A stretch of 20,627 nt of DNA from JAFGPJ01 sp964439135 (GTDB lineage: Bacteria; Planctomycetota; Phycisphaerae; Sedimentisphaerales; Anaerobacaceae), in assembly GCA_964439135.1 (NCBI GenBank), contig CAYTNN010000065.1, positions 1-20,627 on the forward strand, written 5' to 3'. Shown here piece after piece: positions 1 through 7,253 of this stretch. Each line of letters begins with the position of its first letter. The stretch's first letter is position 1. The notes beneath the pieces were generated by a model. It saw only the letters and a list, made by a program, of their open reading frames with translations, ran no database searches and had not been told where the DNA came from. The translations under genes and the position numbers were made by a program.

Positions 1-1
1 C

Positions 2-361
2 GGAAATCTTTTCTACGGCACGGAAGGATGGCTCGAAATCAGCGGCTCTACCTGGAAAGCATTCCGCGGACGGGAAAGAAAACCTTTTGCCGGCTCGAAA
101 GAAGGCACAAGAGGCAGAGATGGTAATCATTGGAGCAATTTTATTGATGCAGTACGCTCTGGTAAGGACAGGGACCTTCACTGCGATATCAATGAAGGCT
201 TTTATTCAACTACACTTCCTCATCTGGCCAATATCTCTTATCGTCTTGGCCGTATGTTGAAGTTTATGGGTGATTACGAAAAATTTGCCAATGATCCTGA
301 AGCTGATACAATGCTGACACGGATTTACCGCTTTCCTTATGTTGTCCCGGATAAAGTTTAA
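2..361 (+). CDS. Gfo/Idh/MocA family oxidoreductase, C-terminal part (5' end outside window)
   Basis: An open frame runs from the window edge to a TAA at 359-361, giving about 119 residues. The segment GNLFYGTEGWLEI followed by HWSNFIDAVRSGK and then LPHLANISYRLGR is the typical end of planctomycete and Bacteroidetes Gfo/Idh/MocA oxidoreductases: the last strands of the substrate-binding sheet, then the helix where a conserved His-Trp-x-Asn-Phe leads into a final helical tail. The family uses a tightly bound NAD(P) to oxidise or epimerise sugars and related polyols. The Rossmann domain and the EKP catalytic motif lie upstream of the window, so substrate and any export signal cannot be judged. 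It is a different subtype from the dehydrogenase at 16557. Confidence 0.85.
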   Translation, partial: GNLFYGTEGWLEISGSTWKAFRGRERKPFAGSKEGTRGRDGNHWSNFIDAVRSGKDRDLHCDINEGFYSTTLPHLANISYRLGRMLKFMGDYEKFANDPEADTMLTRIYRFPYVVPDKV

Positions 362-729
362 GTGGCGTAATAAGATAAAAGCTTAGTCCGGATACAACAT
401 GCAGATATGACTTCTGGTCACCGGAAGGATGAGCCAATGTCCTCGGCGAGATGCGCGGCGTCTTTCCGGATTGAGAACCGAAGGAACTGTCACTGAACCT
501 TGAAATATTCCTCACGGCCTACGATTTGAAAGTGCTTCCACAGGTTGTCGATATTCAAACGTGGTGTCAGGGCTATACCTTTGAACACCGGCACGGTCGG
601 TCAGGCGGGGATTTTGCCATGTTGTCACGAGCGATAGAAGAGGCTATAATTATTAACACGGTTCGCAATTATTGCTTGCCGCGGGAAAATCTGTATTAAA
701 ATGTTACAGACTTATAAAGGAGCGATTAC
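362..729. other. Intergenic stretch with a degraded-looking ORF and a promoter
   Basis: This 368-bp stretch lacks an intact gene. In the + frame beginning at 475, just after a TGA at 472-474, about 75 codons stay open to a TAA at 697-699. They read like ordinary protein (for example LNLEIFLTAYDLKVLPQVVD and later RAIEEAIIINTVRNYC), but there is no ATG near the start and no ribosome binding site; the first in-frame ATG is at 619. The same frame is also open for a few codons before the TGA. It may be the relic of a decayed gene, or chance. I do not recognise a family. The stretch ends with a promoter and ribosome binding site for the hydrolase at 730. Confidence 0.3.
672..699 (+). promoter_or_regulatory. 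Sigma70-like promoter for the hydrolase at 730
   Basis: TTGCTT (672-677), 16 bp, then TATTAA (694-699). It lies about 30 bp before the start codon, leaving a short leader that contains the AAAGGAG at 716-722. Called by eye only. Confidence 0.4.
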
Positions 730-1983
730 ATGACTCTGCGAAGACTACAAGTGACATGTGCCATGTGTGCTTTGGTTTTCTTATTGACCAATCCTGGCTG
801 CACGGTGTTCCAGCAAGACAGCAGCACCATTCATTCCGCGAAATCTCTTCCATCCACGACACCCTGGGATTTGATTGCTTTGAGCCAACGACCAGGGTAT
901 CAATGGTCTGACCAGAAGAGCTCCGTATGGTCGCTTTACTATGATGGAGAACCCTATAAGAATCAGCCAACACGTGTATTTGCCTACTATGCGAGCCCCG
1001 CCACCTTAGAGGCAAAGAGTGCAGGAGAAAAGACTTTTCCCGCAGTCGTGCTGGTTCATGGGGGAGGAGGAACCGCTTTCAAGGAGTGGGCTGAACTGTG
1101 GGCCAGGCGTGGATATGCGGCTATTGCCATGGATCTTGCTGGTTGCGGCCCGGACAGCAAGCGACTTGCCGATGGCGGCCCCGGCCAAAGTGACAAAGAG
1201 AAGTTTGACGCTATCGATCAACCTTCTCAAAATCAATGGACATATCATGCTGTCGCAAATGTTATTCTGGCGCATTCTCTGATACGCAGTTTCAAAGAAG
1301 TGGATGCCAGTCGCACGGCAGTTACCGGAATCAGTTGGGGCGGATACCTGACATGTATTATAGCGGGACTTGATAATCGCTTTAAGGCGGCGGTGCCTGT
1401 ATACGGCTGCGGATTTTTGGATGAGAATAGCGTGTGGCTAGGCCAATTTGCGAAAATGACGCCGCAACAGAAGGACAATTGGGTCGATCTGTGGGATCCT
1501 TCGATGTATGTTGGATCGGCGGCGATGCCTGTGTTCTTTATCAATGGCACAAATGATTTCGCCTATCCGCTCGATAGTTATTCGAAAACCTATGGACTCG
1601 TGAAAGGCAAACGTAATTTACGCATCACTGTTAATATGCCTCATGGTCATCAGCAAGGTTGGGCGCCAAAAGAAATCGGGCTTTTTGTTGACCAGTACTT
1701 AAAGGGCGGGATCCCACTGGCGACAGTCATGAAGCCGCAGTTGACCGACGGGCAAGTCCGTGCAAAGATTAAGAGCAAGATATCTCCTGTATCTGCGAAC
1801 ATCCACTATACAACAGGAACGACGCCAATCAATAAGCTGGACTGGGAAAGCATGCCCGCACGCGTTGAGGGCAAGTTCATTGTCTCACCCGCGCCCCCGG
1901 ATGAAGCGACAATATGGTTTCTTACCGTCAGGGATGCTCGGGAAGCAATCGTATCAAGTGAACTCGTATTCGCGATAAAATGA
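730..1983 (+). CDS. Exported alpha/beta hydrolase (dienelactone hydrolase / acetyl xylan esterase-like)
   Basis: This 417-residue protein has an N-terminal export signal: Arg4-Arg5, a hydrophobic stretch to about residue 20, then Cys24. NPGC is only a poor lipobox, so it may be a lipoprotein or simply secreted. The hydrolase fold follows at about 80-330. HGGGG at 110-114 is the oxyanion-hole loop, GISWGG carries nucleophile Ser202, NGTND carries Asp276, and MPHGH carries the likely catalytic His305. The last ~80 residues form an extra C-terminal segment, probably beta-rich. Related exported esterases remove acetyl or other ester groups from polysaccharides, or act as prolyl-oligopeptidase-like peptidases; the substrate here is unknown. 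The ATG at 730 is fixed by AAAGGAG seven bases upstream. It appears to be monocistronic, with its own promoter. Confidence 0.85.
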   Translation: MTLRRLQVTCAMCALVFLLTNPGCTVFQQDSSTIHSAKSLPSTTPWDLIALSQRPGYQWSDQKSSVWSLYYDGEPYKNQPTRVFAYYASPATLEAKSAGEKTFPAVVLVHGGGGTAFKEWAELWARRGYAAIAMDLAGCGPDSKRLADGGPGQSDKEKFDAIDQPSQNQWTYHAVANVILAHSLIRSFKEVDASRTAVTGISWGGYLTCIIAGLDNRFKAAVPVYGCGFLDENSVWLGQFAKMTPQQKDNWVDLWDPSMYVGSAAMPVFFINGTNDFAYPLDSYSKTYGLVKGKRNLRITVNMPHGHQQGWAPKEIGLFVDQYLKGGIPLATVMKPQLTDGQVRAKIKSKISPVSANIHYTTGTTPINKLDWESMPARVEGKFIVSPAPPDEATIWFLTVRDAREAIVSSELVFAIK

Positions 1984-2014
1984 ATTATACAAGGGGCAGC
2001 CACCCATTATTTTC

Positions 2015-2043
2015 TTGACACAACTCTTGTTTAGCCGTTATCA
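2015..2043 (+). promoter_or_regulatory. Candidate sigma70-like promoter upstream of first ECF operon (distal)
   Basis: TTGACA (2015-2020), a 17-bp spacer, then TTATCA (2038-2043). The -35 is perfect consensus. It is about 190 bp from the sigma factor start and would give a long leader. A second candidate lies closer, at 2104-2132. Confidence 0.4.
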
Positions 2044-2103
2044 AGTTGGTCGCGGGATATTCTCGAATTACACCAGATCGTTGGAACGCGTTGTAAATGA
2101 TGT

Positions 2104-2132
2104 TTGCCAGATGTGGCGGAACTGACTTTATA
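2104..2132 (+). promoter_or_regulatory. Candidate promoter upstream of first ECF operon (proximal)
   Basis: TTGCCA (2104-2109), 17 bp, then TTTATA (2127-2132), overlapping TATACT at 2131-2136. It would give a leader of about 95 nt to the start at 2233. Two candidate promoters in tandem could reflect housekeeping plus autoregulated transcription, but the sequence alone does not decide. Confidence 0.35.
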
Positions 2133-2232
2133 TACTTTTTTTGCGAAATGGGCGAATATTAGACTAAAATGGGAGTGTGATTCGTTGTACCAGTAAGAAA
2201 TGGCCGTTTCTTTGATTGGACGAGCAAATTTG

Positions 2233-2775
2233 ATGATCGACGAGAAGATACTTGTTTGGAAATTTAATCGCGGCAGCAAAGATGCTTTCCAGATGCTCTA
2301 TGAAAAGTACAAAGATGACCTGCTCGGGCTGGCAATTACACTGCTTAGAGACAGAAGCCTCGCCGAGGACGTTGTGCACGACGTCTTTGTCTCATTCGCC
2401 GGAACGACGGGGAGCTTTCATCTCAGCGGAACGCTGAAAGGTTATCTGTCAACGTGCGTGGCGAACTGTGCCCGTGACAGAAACCGTTTGAGGTCTCGCC
2501 GGGATGTCGGGCTGGATGCCGCCGAAGGGATGGGTTCCGATTCGGGCGATCCGATTGAGCATGTGATTGACAGCGAGCAATCGGGGCGGTTAACGCAATT
2601 GCTCGGACGTGTTGCCTACGAGCAGCGTGAGGTGATTGTGCTGCATTTGCATCAGGAAATGCGCTTTAAGGAGATTGCCGAGGCCCTTGGTATTTCGATC
2701 AACACGGCCCAGAGCCGGTATCGTTACGGCCTGGATAAACTCCGCTCGATCATAAACAGTATGGTGACAAAATGA
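2233..2775 (+). CDS. RNA polymerase ECF-type sigma factor
   Basis: This 180-residue sigma70-family protein has only regions 2 and 4, as expected for ECF (group 4) factors. Region 2 spans about residues 16-80 and includes YEKYKDDLL and the acidic SLAEDVVHDVFVSF core-binding segment. Region 4 spans about 125-176, with an HTH around FKEIAEALGISINTAQSRYRYGLDKLR. I chose the ATG at 2233 (MIDEKILVWKFNRGSKDAF) because this opening is typical of planctomycete ECF factors. The frame is open upstream to an ATG at 2200, which would add 11 residues but has no ribosome binding site; the site before 2233 is also weak (GGACGAG). The stop overlaps the next start in an ATGA, so the two are translationally coupled, as usual for an ECF factor and its regulator. 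The sensed signal is unknown. Confidence 0.92.
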   Translation: MIDEKILVWKFNRGSKDAFQMLYEKYKDDLLGLAITLLRDRSLAEDVVHDVFVSFAGTTGSFHLSGTLKGYLSTCVANCARDRNRLRSRRDVGLDAAEGMGSDSGDPIEHVIDSEQSGRLTQLLGRVAYEQREVIVLHLHQEMRFKEIAEALGISINTAQSRYRYGLDKLRSIINSMVTK

Positions 2776-3206
2776 AACCTGAGAAAAATATCGAAGAATT
2801 TGTAAAAAGCGAAAAGCCGCATGTAACAACCGGCGGCGCAATGGACGAGCGGACTTTGACTGACTCGTTTGAAGCGATGGACGAGACCATCCGGGCCAAC
2901 AAGCCGAGCGCAGCCGGGACAATCCTCCGAAGCAGGGCGGCGAGGCTCGCTGCAGCGGCTGTGATAATCGTGGCGGTCGGTCTGCTGATGGTTTACCGGA
3001 ATCCAGGCGAGCAGCAACAGCCACAAACGGTCAGTGCCGCAAAATCCCCGGTCGAAATGATGACAACGATGTCACTAACAATAGCTTATCGCAAAGGTGG
3101 AATGGAAGCTGTAGAAGAACAATATAATGAGGCTTTTAAGCTGATTGGGCCGCGGCCAGAAAGCTTATCAGTCAAGCATATACTCGCAGAGTTTAACGGC
3201 ACATAA
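2772..3206 (+). CDS. Single-pass membrane protein coupled to ECF sigma factor (putative anti-sigma regulator)
   Basis: This 144-residue protein starts in the ATGA overlap with the sigma factor. The N-terminal ~55 residues are charged and probably cytoplasmic, and one membrane helix follows (about 58-76, LAAAAVIIVAVGLLMVY). The short outer part ends with a helical segment, AYRKGGMEAVEEQYNEAF, then GPRPESLSVKHILAEFNGT. Position, topology and coupling fit an anti-sigma factor that holds the ECF factor at the membrane. No zinc-binding HxxxCxxC anti-sigma motif is visible, so it would be of another type. The outer tail is too short for a sensor domain, and the secreted protein encoded next could supply that role (inference). 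It could alternatively be a target rather than a regulator. Confidence 0.75.
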   Translation: MKPEKNIEEFVKSEKPHVTTGGAMDERTLTDSFEAMDETIRANKPSAAGTILRSRAARLAAAAVIIVAVGLLMVYRNPGEQQQPQTVSAAKSPVEMMTTMSLTIAYRKGGMEAVEEQYNEAFKLIGPRPESLSVKHILAEFNGT

Positions 3207-3224
3207 ATTGGAAAGGACAAAACT

Positions 3225-4394
3225 ATGAAAACAGTTGGCAGTAACAAAATCACACAGGCGATATGCACTATATTGATGGTACTGGTATCGACTTCATTGG
3301 TCTTTGCGTATCCGCCGGACAATGCAGCGGTTCTCTATTATCGAGCATCGCTGAACTACACTACGAATAGCACGATGGAAAAGAAGCTGTTGGAACTTAT
3401 TAAAGGCAATATCAGTATCGATGAGGAAATAAAAGCATATGTACAGAGTAACAAAAATTGGATAAAGCAATTTGTTGATGCCGGCGAGTCGCCGAACTGC
3501 GACTGGGGTATAGACTATTCCGAGGGCATCACACTGTTAATGCCTCCATATGCGCCTATAAGAAACATGGCCAGAATTGTGCTGGCCCAGGCAAAAATAT
3601 CAGCAGACTCTGCAGATTATAAACAAGCACTGGATTTGTGTTTGAGCATACATAAAGCCGGCGCTCACCTCGCTGATGGCGGCCTGTTGATATCGCATCT
3701 TGTAGGCATCTCGTTGAATTCATATGCAAATCAGTGCATAACGGATATAATTCCACAAATATCGGATAAGCCCGATATGCTTATCTGGCTCAAGAGCCAG
3801 ATTGATGATGTTTCACAGAAACTTCCTTCAGTAAAGGCTGCGGTGAACCGTGATATCAGGATATGTGCGCAAGATATACGCCGGGACAAAATCGACAATA
3901 TCTTTGAAATGCTGGGTGAAGATGTTTCGGAGAAACAAAGACAGATTATCCGCGATGGCGATGATGCATTCTTCAAGGCCAGCAAAGAGTATTTTATGGA
4001 GTATCTTTCAGATTCTCTCACAGCGGTCGATCTTCCTTACCCCCAATCTTATAAGCAACTGGTTAAGTTGCGAGAAAAGCCGGGCATTGAGAGCAAAAAG
4101 AATCCTAACGCAATCATTGCGGCCCATTTTGCCCCGGCTACCGACAAGGTCATATGTGTGGACATTAAAGCCAGAACGCATTTTAATGCGATTAAGACAG
4201 CATTAAATCTATACATTATGAGGGCCAAAGCCGGCCGACTGCCCGATAGTCTTCCCGTCGGTTTACCGATGGATTTATTCAGCGGCAAAGATTTCGAATA
4301 TGAAAAAACGAAAGACGGCTTCGTTCTTCGCTGCCGGGGCAAAGACCTGGACAAGGATGAAATCCATCAATACGAATTCAAGGTTCCGAAATAG
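3225..4394 (+). CDS. Secreted protein of unknown function in first ECF operon
   Basis: This 389-residue protein has a clear signal peptide: Lys-rich start, hydrophobic stretch at about 12-26, probable cleavage after VFA at residue 28. The mature part is mainly helical. The middle (about 120-220) has repeat-like helix pairs, such as YKQALDLCLSIHKAGAHLADGGLLISHL, which recall TPR-like packing, though I see no clean TPR consensus. The C-terminal ~70 residues (AIKTALNLYIMRAKAGRLPDSLP, then a short beta-like stretch ending YEFKVPK) resemble ends of type II pseudopilin-like secreted proteins, where a helix is followed by an xLPxSLP turn. The gene follows the TM protein by 18 bp, with GAAAGGA before its ATG, so it is the third gene of the operon. 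I do not recognise a characterised family. Confidence 0.8.
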   Translation: MKTVGSNKITQAICTILMVLVSTSLVFAYPPDNAAVLYYRASLNYTTNSTMEKKLLELIKGNISIDEEIKAYVQSNKNWIKQFVDAGESPNCDWGIDYSEGITLLMPPYAPIRNMARIVLAQAKISADSADYKQALDLCLSIHKAGAHLADGGLLISHLVGISLNSYANQCITDIIPQISDKPDMLIWLKSQIDDVSQKLPSVKAAVNRDIRICAQDIRRDKIDNIFEMLGEDVSEKQRQIIRDGDDAFFKASKEYFMEYLSDSLTAVDLPYPQSYKQLVKLREKPGIESKKNPNAIIAAHFAPATDKVICVDIKARTHFNAIKTALNLYIMRAKAGRLPDSLPVGLPMDLFSGKDFEYEKTKDGFVLRCRGKDLDKDEIHQYEFKVPK

Positions 4395-4419
4395 TCTGTT
4401 GCATTACGACCGAATAAAA

Positions 4420-4460
4420 GCCGATCCCTGCCGACGAAAGGCGGGGGCCGGCTTTTTTTT
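4420..4460 (+). terminator. Intrinsic terminator closing the first ECF operon
   Basis: A 13-bp stem (4420-4432 with 4440-4452, two G-T wobbles and one mismatch) and a 7-nt loop GACGAAA are followed by eight T (4453-4460). It lies 26 bp after the stop at 4394. Confidence 0.85.
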
Positions 4461-4505
4461 GCGCGGTGCCGGCACCGAATGTGAAAATTTCTTCCGAATA
4501 AGAAG

Positions 4506-4536
4506 TTGCGCCGGAGAAGTCTTTTTCGTCTATAAT
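4506..4536 (+). promoter_or_regulatory. Promoter of the second ECF operon
   Basis: There is a perfect TATAAT at 4531-4536. The best -35 is TTGCGC at 4506-4511, with a long 19-bp spacer. It lies between the upstream terminator and the sigma factor start, so the second locus can be transcribed on its own. Confidence 0.5.
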
Positions 4537-4561
4537 AGTGAAGTAAGAAAACATGAACCTC

Positions 4562-4574
4562 AGGAGGTTATTTG
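4562..4574 (+). promoter_or_regulatory. Strong ribosome binding site fixing a TTG start
   Basis: AGGAGGT (4562-4568) lies three to four bases before TTG (4572-4574). The spacing is short. An ATG at 4552 is out of frame and would read a 19-codon peptide across the ribosome binding site, ending after the sigma factor's start. Confidence 0.6.
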
Positions 4575-5114
4575 AGAAGCCGGCAAAAAGAGCTTTTGGA
4601 GTTGTTAGGTAAATCGGGAGCGGATTTGTACGCGCTTTTGACCAGGCTGACACTGCGCGAAGATGTCGCCGAGGAACTTATGCAGGAATTATTCATAAAA
4701 CTTAATAATTCAAGAGGCGCCGGCAACGTCGCCAACCTAAACGCCTACGCCCGCAGGTCGGCGATAAATCTGGCCTTCGACTGGCGGCGAAGCCAAAAGC
4801 GAACCGTCCCGGCAGTGGAACAGTTCAGCGAGCCGGTGTCAACGGAGGATTCGCCTCTGGGCAAACTAATCCACTCGGAAGAAATGCAGGAGACACTGGA
4901 TGCAATCGGCAAATTAAAGAAGTCATCCCGCGAAGTGCTTGTCATGCGTTACCTTCAGCAGGAATCTTACGATAATATCGCGGAAAAACTGGGCAAGACA
5001 TCCCACCAGGTCCGGGCCTTGTGCTCCAGGGCCATACGTAACCTTCGGGATGTGCTCGGATCCAACGAACATAAATCTTCCAAAAAGGAGATACATAATG
5101 TCGCAAATAGATGA
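4572..5114 (+). CDS. RNA polymerase ECF-type sigma factor (TTG start)
   Basis: This 180-residue ECF factor has region 2 at about 15-80 (LYALLTRLTLREDVAEELMQELFIKL, then NLNAYARRSAINLAFDWRRSQ, the -10 recognition helix) and region 4 at about 108-168 (SREVLVMRYLQQESYDNIAEKLGKTSHQVRALCSRAIRNLR, the HTH for the -35). It starts at TTG 4572, chosen for the AGGAGGT just upstream and because region 2 begins soon after. It overlaps the next gene by 17 bp. It is clearly diverged from the sigma factor at 2233, so the two loci are not a recent duplication. It probably drives its own operon. The signal is unknown. Confidence 0.92.
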   Translation: MRSRQKELLELLGKSGADLYALLTRLTLREDVAEELMQELFIKLNNSRGAGNVANLNAYARRSAINLAFDWRRSQKRTVPAVEQFSEPVSTEDSPLGKLIHSEEMQETLDAIGKLKKSSREVLVMRYLQQESYDNIAEKLGKTSHQVRALCSRAIRNLRDVLGSNEHKSSKKEIHNVANR

Positions 5115-5745
5115 AAACCAAATTCACGACAGCCTCAAACGTCTCTCGCAGGTCGAGCCGTCCAAGGAAGCGATCGATCGTGCGATAAAGAGGGCCCGCG
5201 ATGCTCTGATAGCCGACGAAGGGTGTAGGGTGGGGCTTGCCCCACCATCGTTTATCGGCAGGCTGACGAAACTCGCCGCGGCGGCGGTGCTCATGATCGG
5301 CGCCGGATATATCGCCGGGAGAGTTTCAGCACCGAAGCCTCTAAACGTGCAGGAGCTTCAGGCCGCTCTGGAAAGCTCGCTGAAATCATCGCTTGTCCCG
5401 GCGATTCGACAGGAGTTGCTCAGTCAGATGGACGACCGCTGGCAGTCGACGCTCGCTGCGAGCAATGCCCGGATTAAAGATGAGCTTGCCCGGCAGGTCC
5501 GCCGCGACCTGACGGAATTCGCCGCCCAGACCCTGGCGGCATCGGGTACTCGCACCGATCAGCGCCTGAATGAACTCATCCAGTTAATCGAAGCTGCGCG
5601 AATCCAGGACCGCCAGCGAATGGCGTCCGCCTTTGACTATATCGAATCCCGTTTTGGCAATGGCCTGGTGACACTTGCCGCCCGGACGGATGAACTATTG
5701 GGCACTGAGCGAACAGGCTTGGCGCCGGATGTATCTGAGAATTGA
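5098..5745 (+). CDS. Membrane-anchored coiled-coil protein coupled to ECF sigma factor (putative anti-sigma regulator)
   Basis: This 215-residue protein starts at ATG 5098, seven bases after AAGGAG (5085-5090) and 17 bp inside the sigma factor. The frame is open further upstream, but only as an alternative reading of the sigma gene. The N-terminal ~55 residues are charged and probably cytoplasmic, with one membrane helix at about 57-76 (LAAAAVLMIGAGYIAG). The outer domain (about 83-200) is long, helical and likely coiled coil, rich in Glu, Arg, Ala and Leu and with few glycines. Topology and coupling point to an anti-sigma or sensor role. Residues 43-50 (CRVGLAPP) are encoded by a copy of a palindromic DNA repeat (5225-5246) that also occurs between genes at 17789, so the linker before the membrane helix appears to have been extended by an inserted repeat. 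Confidence 0.75.
   Translation: MSQIDENQIHDSLKRLSQVEPSKEAIDRAIKRARDALIADEGCRVGLAPPSFIGRLTKLAAAAVLMIGAGYIAGRVSAPKPLNVQELQAALESSLKSSLVPAIRQELLSQMDDRWQSTLAASNARIKDELARQVRRDLTEFAAQTLAASGTRTDQRLNELIQLIEAARIQDRQRMASAFDYIESRFGNGLVTLAARTDELLGTERTGLAPDVSEN
5225..5246 (+). repeat. Dispersed palindromic repeat inside a coding sequence (copy 1)
   Basis: GTAGG followed by GTGGGGC-TT-GCCCCAC and a final C: an 8-bp perfect inverted repeat (GGTGGGGC / GCCCCACC) around TT. It matches the two units at 17789-17842. It is read in frame without a stop, giving eight residues of the membrane protein at 5098. Similar GTAGGGTGGG elements are common in some planctomycete and cyanobacterial genomes (recollection, not searched). 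Confidence 0.75.
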
Positions 5746-5769
5746 ACCTTTAGATGAAAGGATTAGAAA

Positions 5770-7230
5770 ATGAGATATTTAAATCGAACAATTATTGTGC
5801 TTGTCGTTTTCAGTCTGGCGACAGTAAGTCTCGCCCCGGCTCAAACAAGCCCCGAAGCACAAAAAAGAACGTTTACCATCTCCGGTAGAGTAGGGATAGG
5901 AGGCGTGACGATGGAGGGGCTGCCGGGGGATTCTGTGACAGATAATAATGGTTACTACAACGTTACTGTTGACTATGGCTGGAGCGGTACGGTAACACCC
6001 ACAAAAGAAGGTTACTCGTTCGTACCAGCCATCAAGGTCTATCACAATGTTAATTCCGATCGGACCGATGAAAACTACGCAGTTAAGATCATTACCTATA
6101 CAATTTCCGGTCAGGTCGGAATACCCGGCGTAGAGATGCTTGGCCTGCCGGGTAATACTGTGACTGATGAAAATGGTTTATACAGCACTACTGTTGACTA
6201 CGGCTGGACCGGCACGGTTATGCCTCGAAAAGAAGGTTATAGACTCGAACCACCAAGTAGAAACTACAACAAAGTCACGGCCGATCTAAATAATCAAAAC
6301 TATGCCGCTGAACAGCTACCTCAGACGCAATGGCGGTACGGACGAACGGGCCTTGACGGGCGCAGTTCCCAGCGAACAGGACGCTCGTCAGGTTACCGGC
6401 CTGCAATCGCACCCTTTGCCGACCGGCAGGTCCTCGTTGTTCCCGCCGCCGAGGTCAAAGCGGAAGACCTTGTGGAAATAATGGAAGATATGCAGGTCAT
6501 GTCACACATCCTTGACGAGCGGTTCAAGGAGACACGCCGAGTTCAGGGAGTTTTCACTGATTTCGGCGATTTCTTCGGCAGGGACAATCGCACGACCGAA
6601 GCGATCTATCTACAAGGCTACGGCGTGCTATTCTCGATGGAGGTAAACTTTACGTTCTCGCCATCGCCGAAACCACAAGAACAGCAGGCCGAACAAACCA
6701 CCGAGTCTGTTGATTCAACCTGGCAGCGGGCAAGACAACAGATGTTTTCGTCCGAAGATTCCCGGATATCAGGAGGGCTCGGCTCGGCAGAAGAATACAA
6801 CAGCCAGATGGTCGAAGAGCTGAAACGGGACCTGATCACAACATTGAAACACGCGGCAAATATTCGAGGCGTCCAGCCCGATGAGTGGATCATTCTCACG
6901 GTCATCGGAGGCCGGCAATCCGGCGGCTTTGGCGGCGGATTCATGATGGGCGGCATGGGTGGCTATGGCGGCATGATGGGCGGCGGCTACGGTGTTTCCA
7001 GTGGTTCCAGCAGTTCCGGAAGCAGTAGCATGGCCCGAGGCATGGGTGGTGGTATGATGGGTGGCATGGGCGGCAGCATGGGAGGCGGCATGGGAGGCTT
7101 CGGCGGAATGGACGTATCCTCGGCCACCGTACTTACGATCCGCGCGAAAAAGTCCGATATAGACGCTTTCGCCAGGGGTGAACAAGATCTCGAGCAATTC
7201 CGGCAGAAGGTGCAAATCTTCACGTACTGA
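5770..7230 (+). CDS. Secreted protein with two beta-sandwich-like repeats and a Gly/Met-rich tail
   Basis: This 486-residue exported protein has a signal peptide at 1-25, cleaved near APAQ. Residues 35-108 and 109-180 are tandem copies of one unit: TFTISGRVGIGGVTMEGLPG versus TYTISGQVGIPGVEMLGLPG, then VTDNNGYYNVTVDYGWSGTV versus VTDENGLYSTTVDYGWTGTV, then KEGY. This is the pattern of carboxypeptidase-regulatory / Cna-B-like beta-sandwich domains. After a linker, about 211-380 form a mixed domain of unknown family (FADRQVLVVPAAEVKAEDLVEIMEDM). Residues about 381-447 are almost only Gly, Met and Ser (GGMGG-type repeats), and the end is a short ordered stretch. AAAGGA lies before the ATG. It is third in the ECF operon, 24 bp after the membrane protein. 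The function is unknown; the Met-rich tail could bind soft metals or drive self-assembly (inference). Confidence 0.8.
   Translation: MRYLNRTIIVLVVFSLATVSLAPAQTSPEAQKRTFTISGRVGIGGVTMEGLPGDSVTDNNGYYNVTVDYGWSGTVTPTKEGYSFVPAIKVYHNVNSDRTDENYAVKIITYTISGQVGIPGVEMLGLPGNTVTDENGLYSTTVDYGWTGTVMPRKEGYRLEPPSRNYNKVTADLNNQNYAAEQLPQTQWRYGRTGLDGRSSQRTGRSSGYRPAIAPFADRQVLVVPAAEVKAEDLVEIMEDMQVMSHILDERFKETRRVQGVFTDFGDFFGRDNRTTEAIYLQGYGVLFSMEVNFTFSPSPKPQEQQAEQTTESVDSTWQRARQQMFSSEDSRISGGLGSAEEYNSQMVEELKRDLITTLKHAANIRGVQPDEWIILTVIGGRQSGGFGGGFMMGGMGGYGGMMGGGYGVSSGSSSSGSSSMARGMGGGMMGGMGGSMGGGMGGFGGMDVSSATVLTIRAKKSDIDAFARGEQDLEQFRQKVQIFTY
6910..7110 (+). repeat. Gly/Met low-complexity coding tract
   Basis: Imperfect GGCGGCATG / GGTGGCATG units repeat through this stretch, encoding the Gly-Gly-Met-rich tail of the protein at 5770, with a Ser-rich break at about 7000-7030. 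Such tracts expand and contract by slippage and recombination. Confidence 0.7.
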
Positions 7231-7253
7231 TTGTATCAGGAAAGGAGCTTACT

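Noticed and set aside
264..515. Minus-strand 83-codon frame at the end of the first oxidoreductase
   Set aside because: It overlaps the oxidoreductase, has no ribosome binding site and has low-complexity composition.
4939..5097. Upstream extension of the membrane protein at 5098
   Set aside because: The extra 53 residues overlap sigma region 4 in another frame, and AAGGAG directly precedes the ATG at 5098.
6769..7215. Minus-strand frame rich in His and Ala opposite the Gly/Met tail
   Set aside because: His/Ala richness is the reverse reading of the GGCATG repeats, not a real protein.
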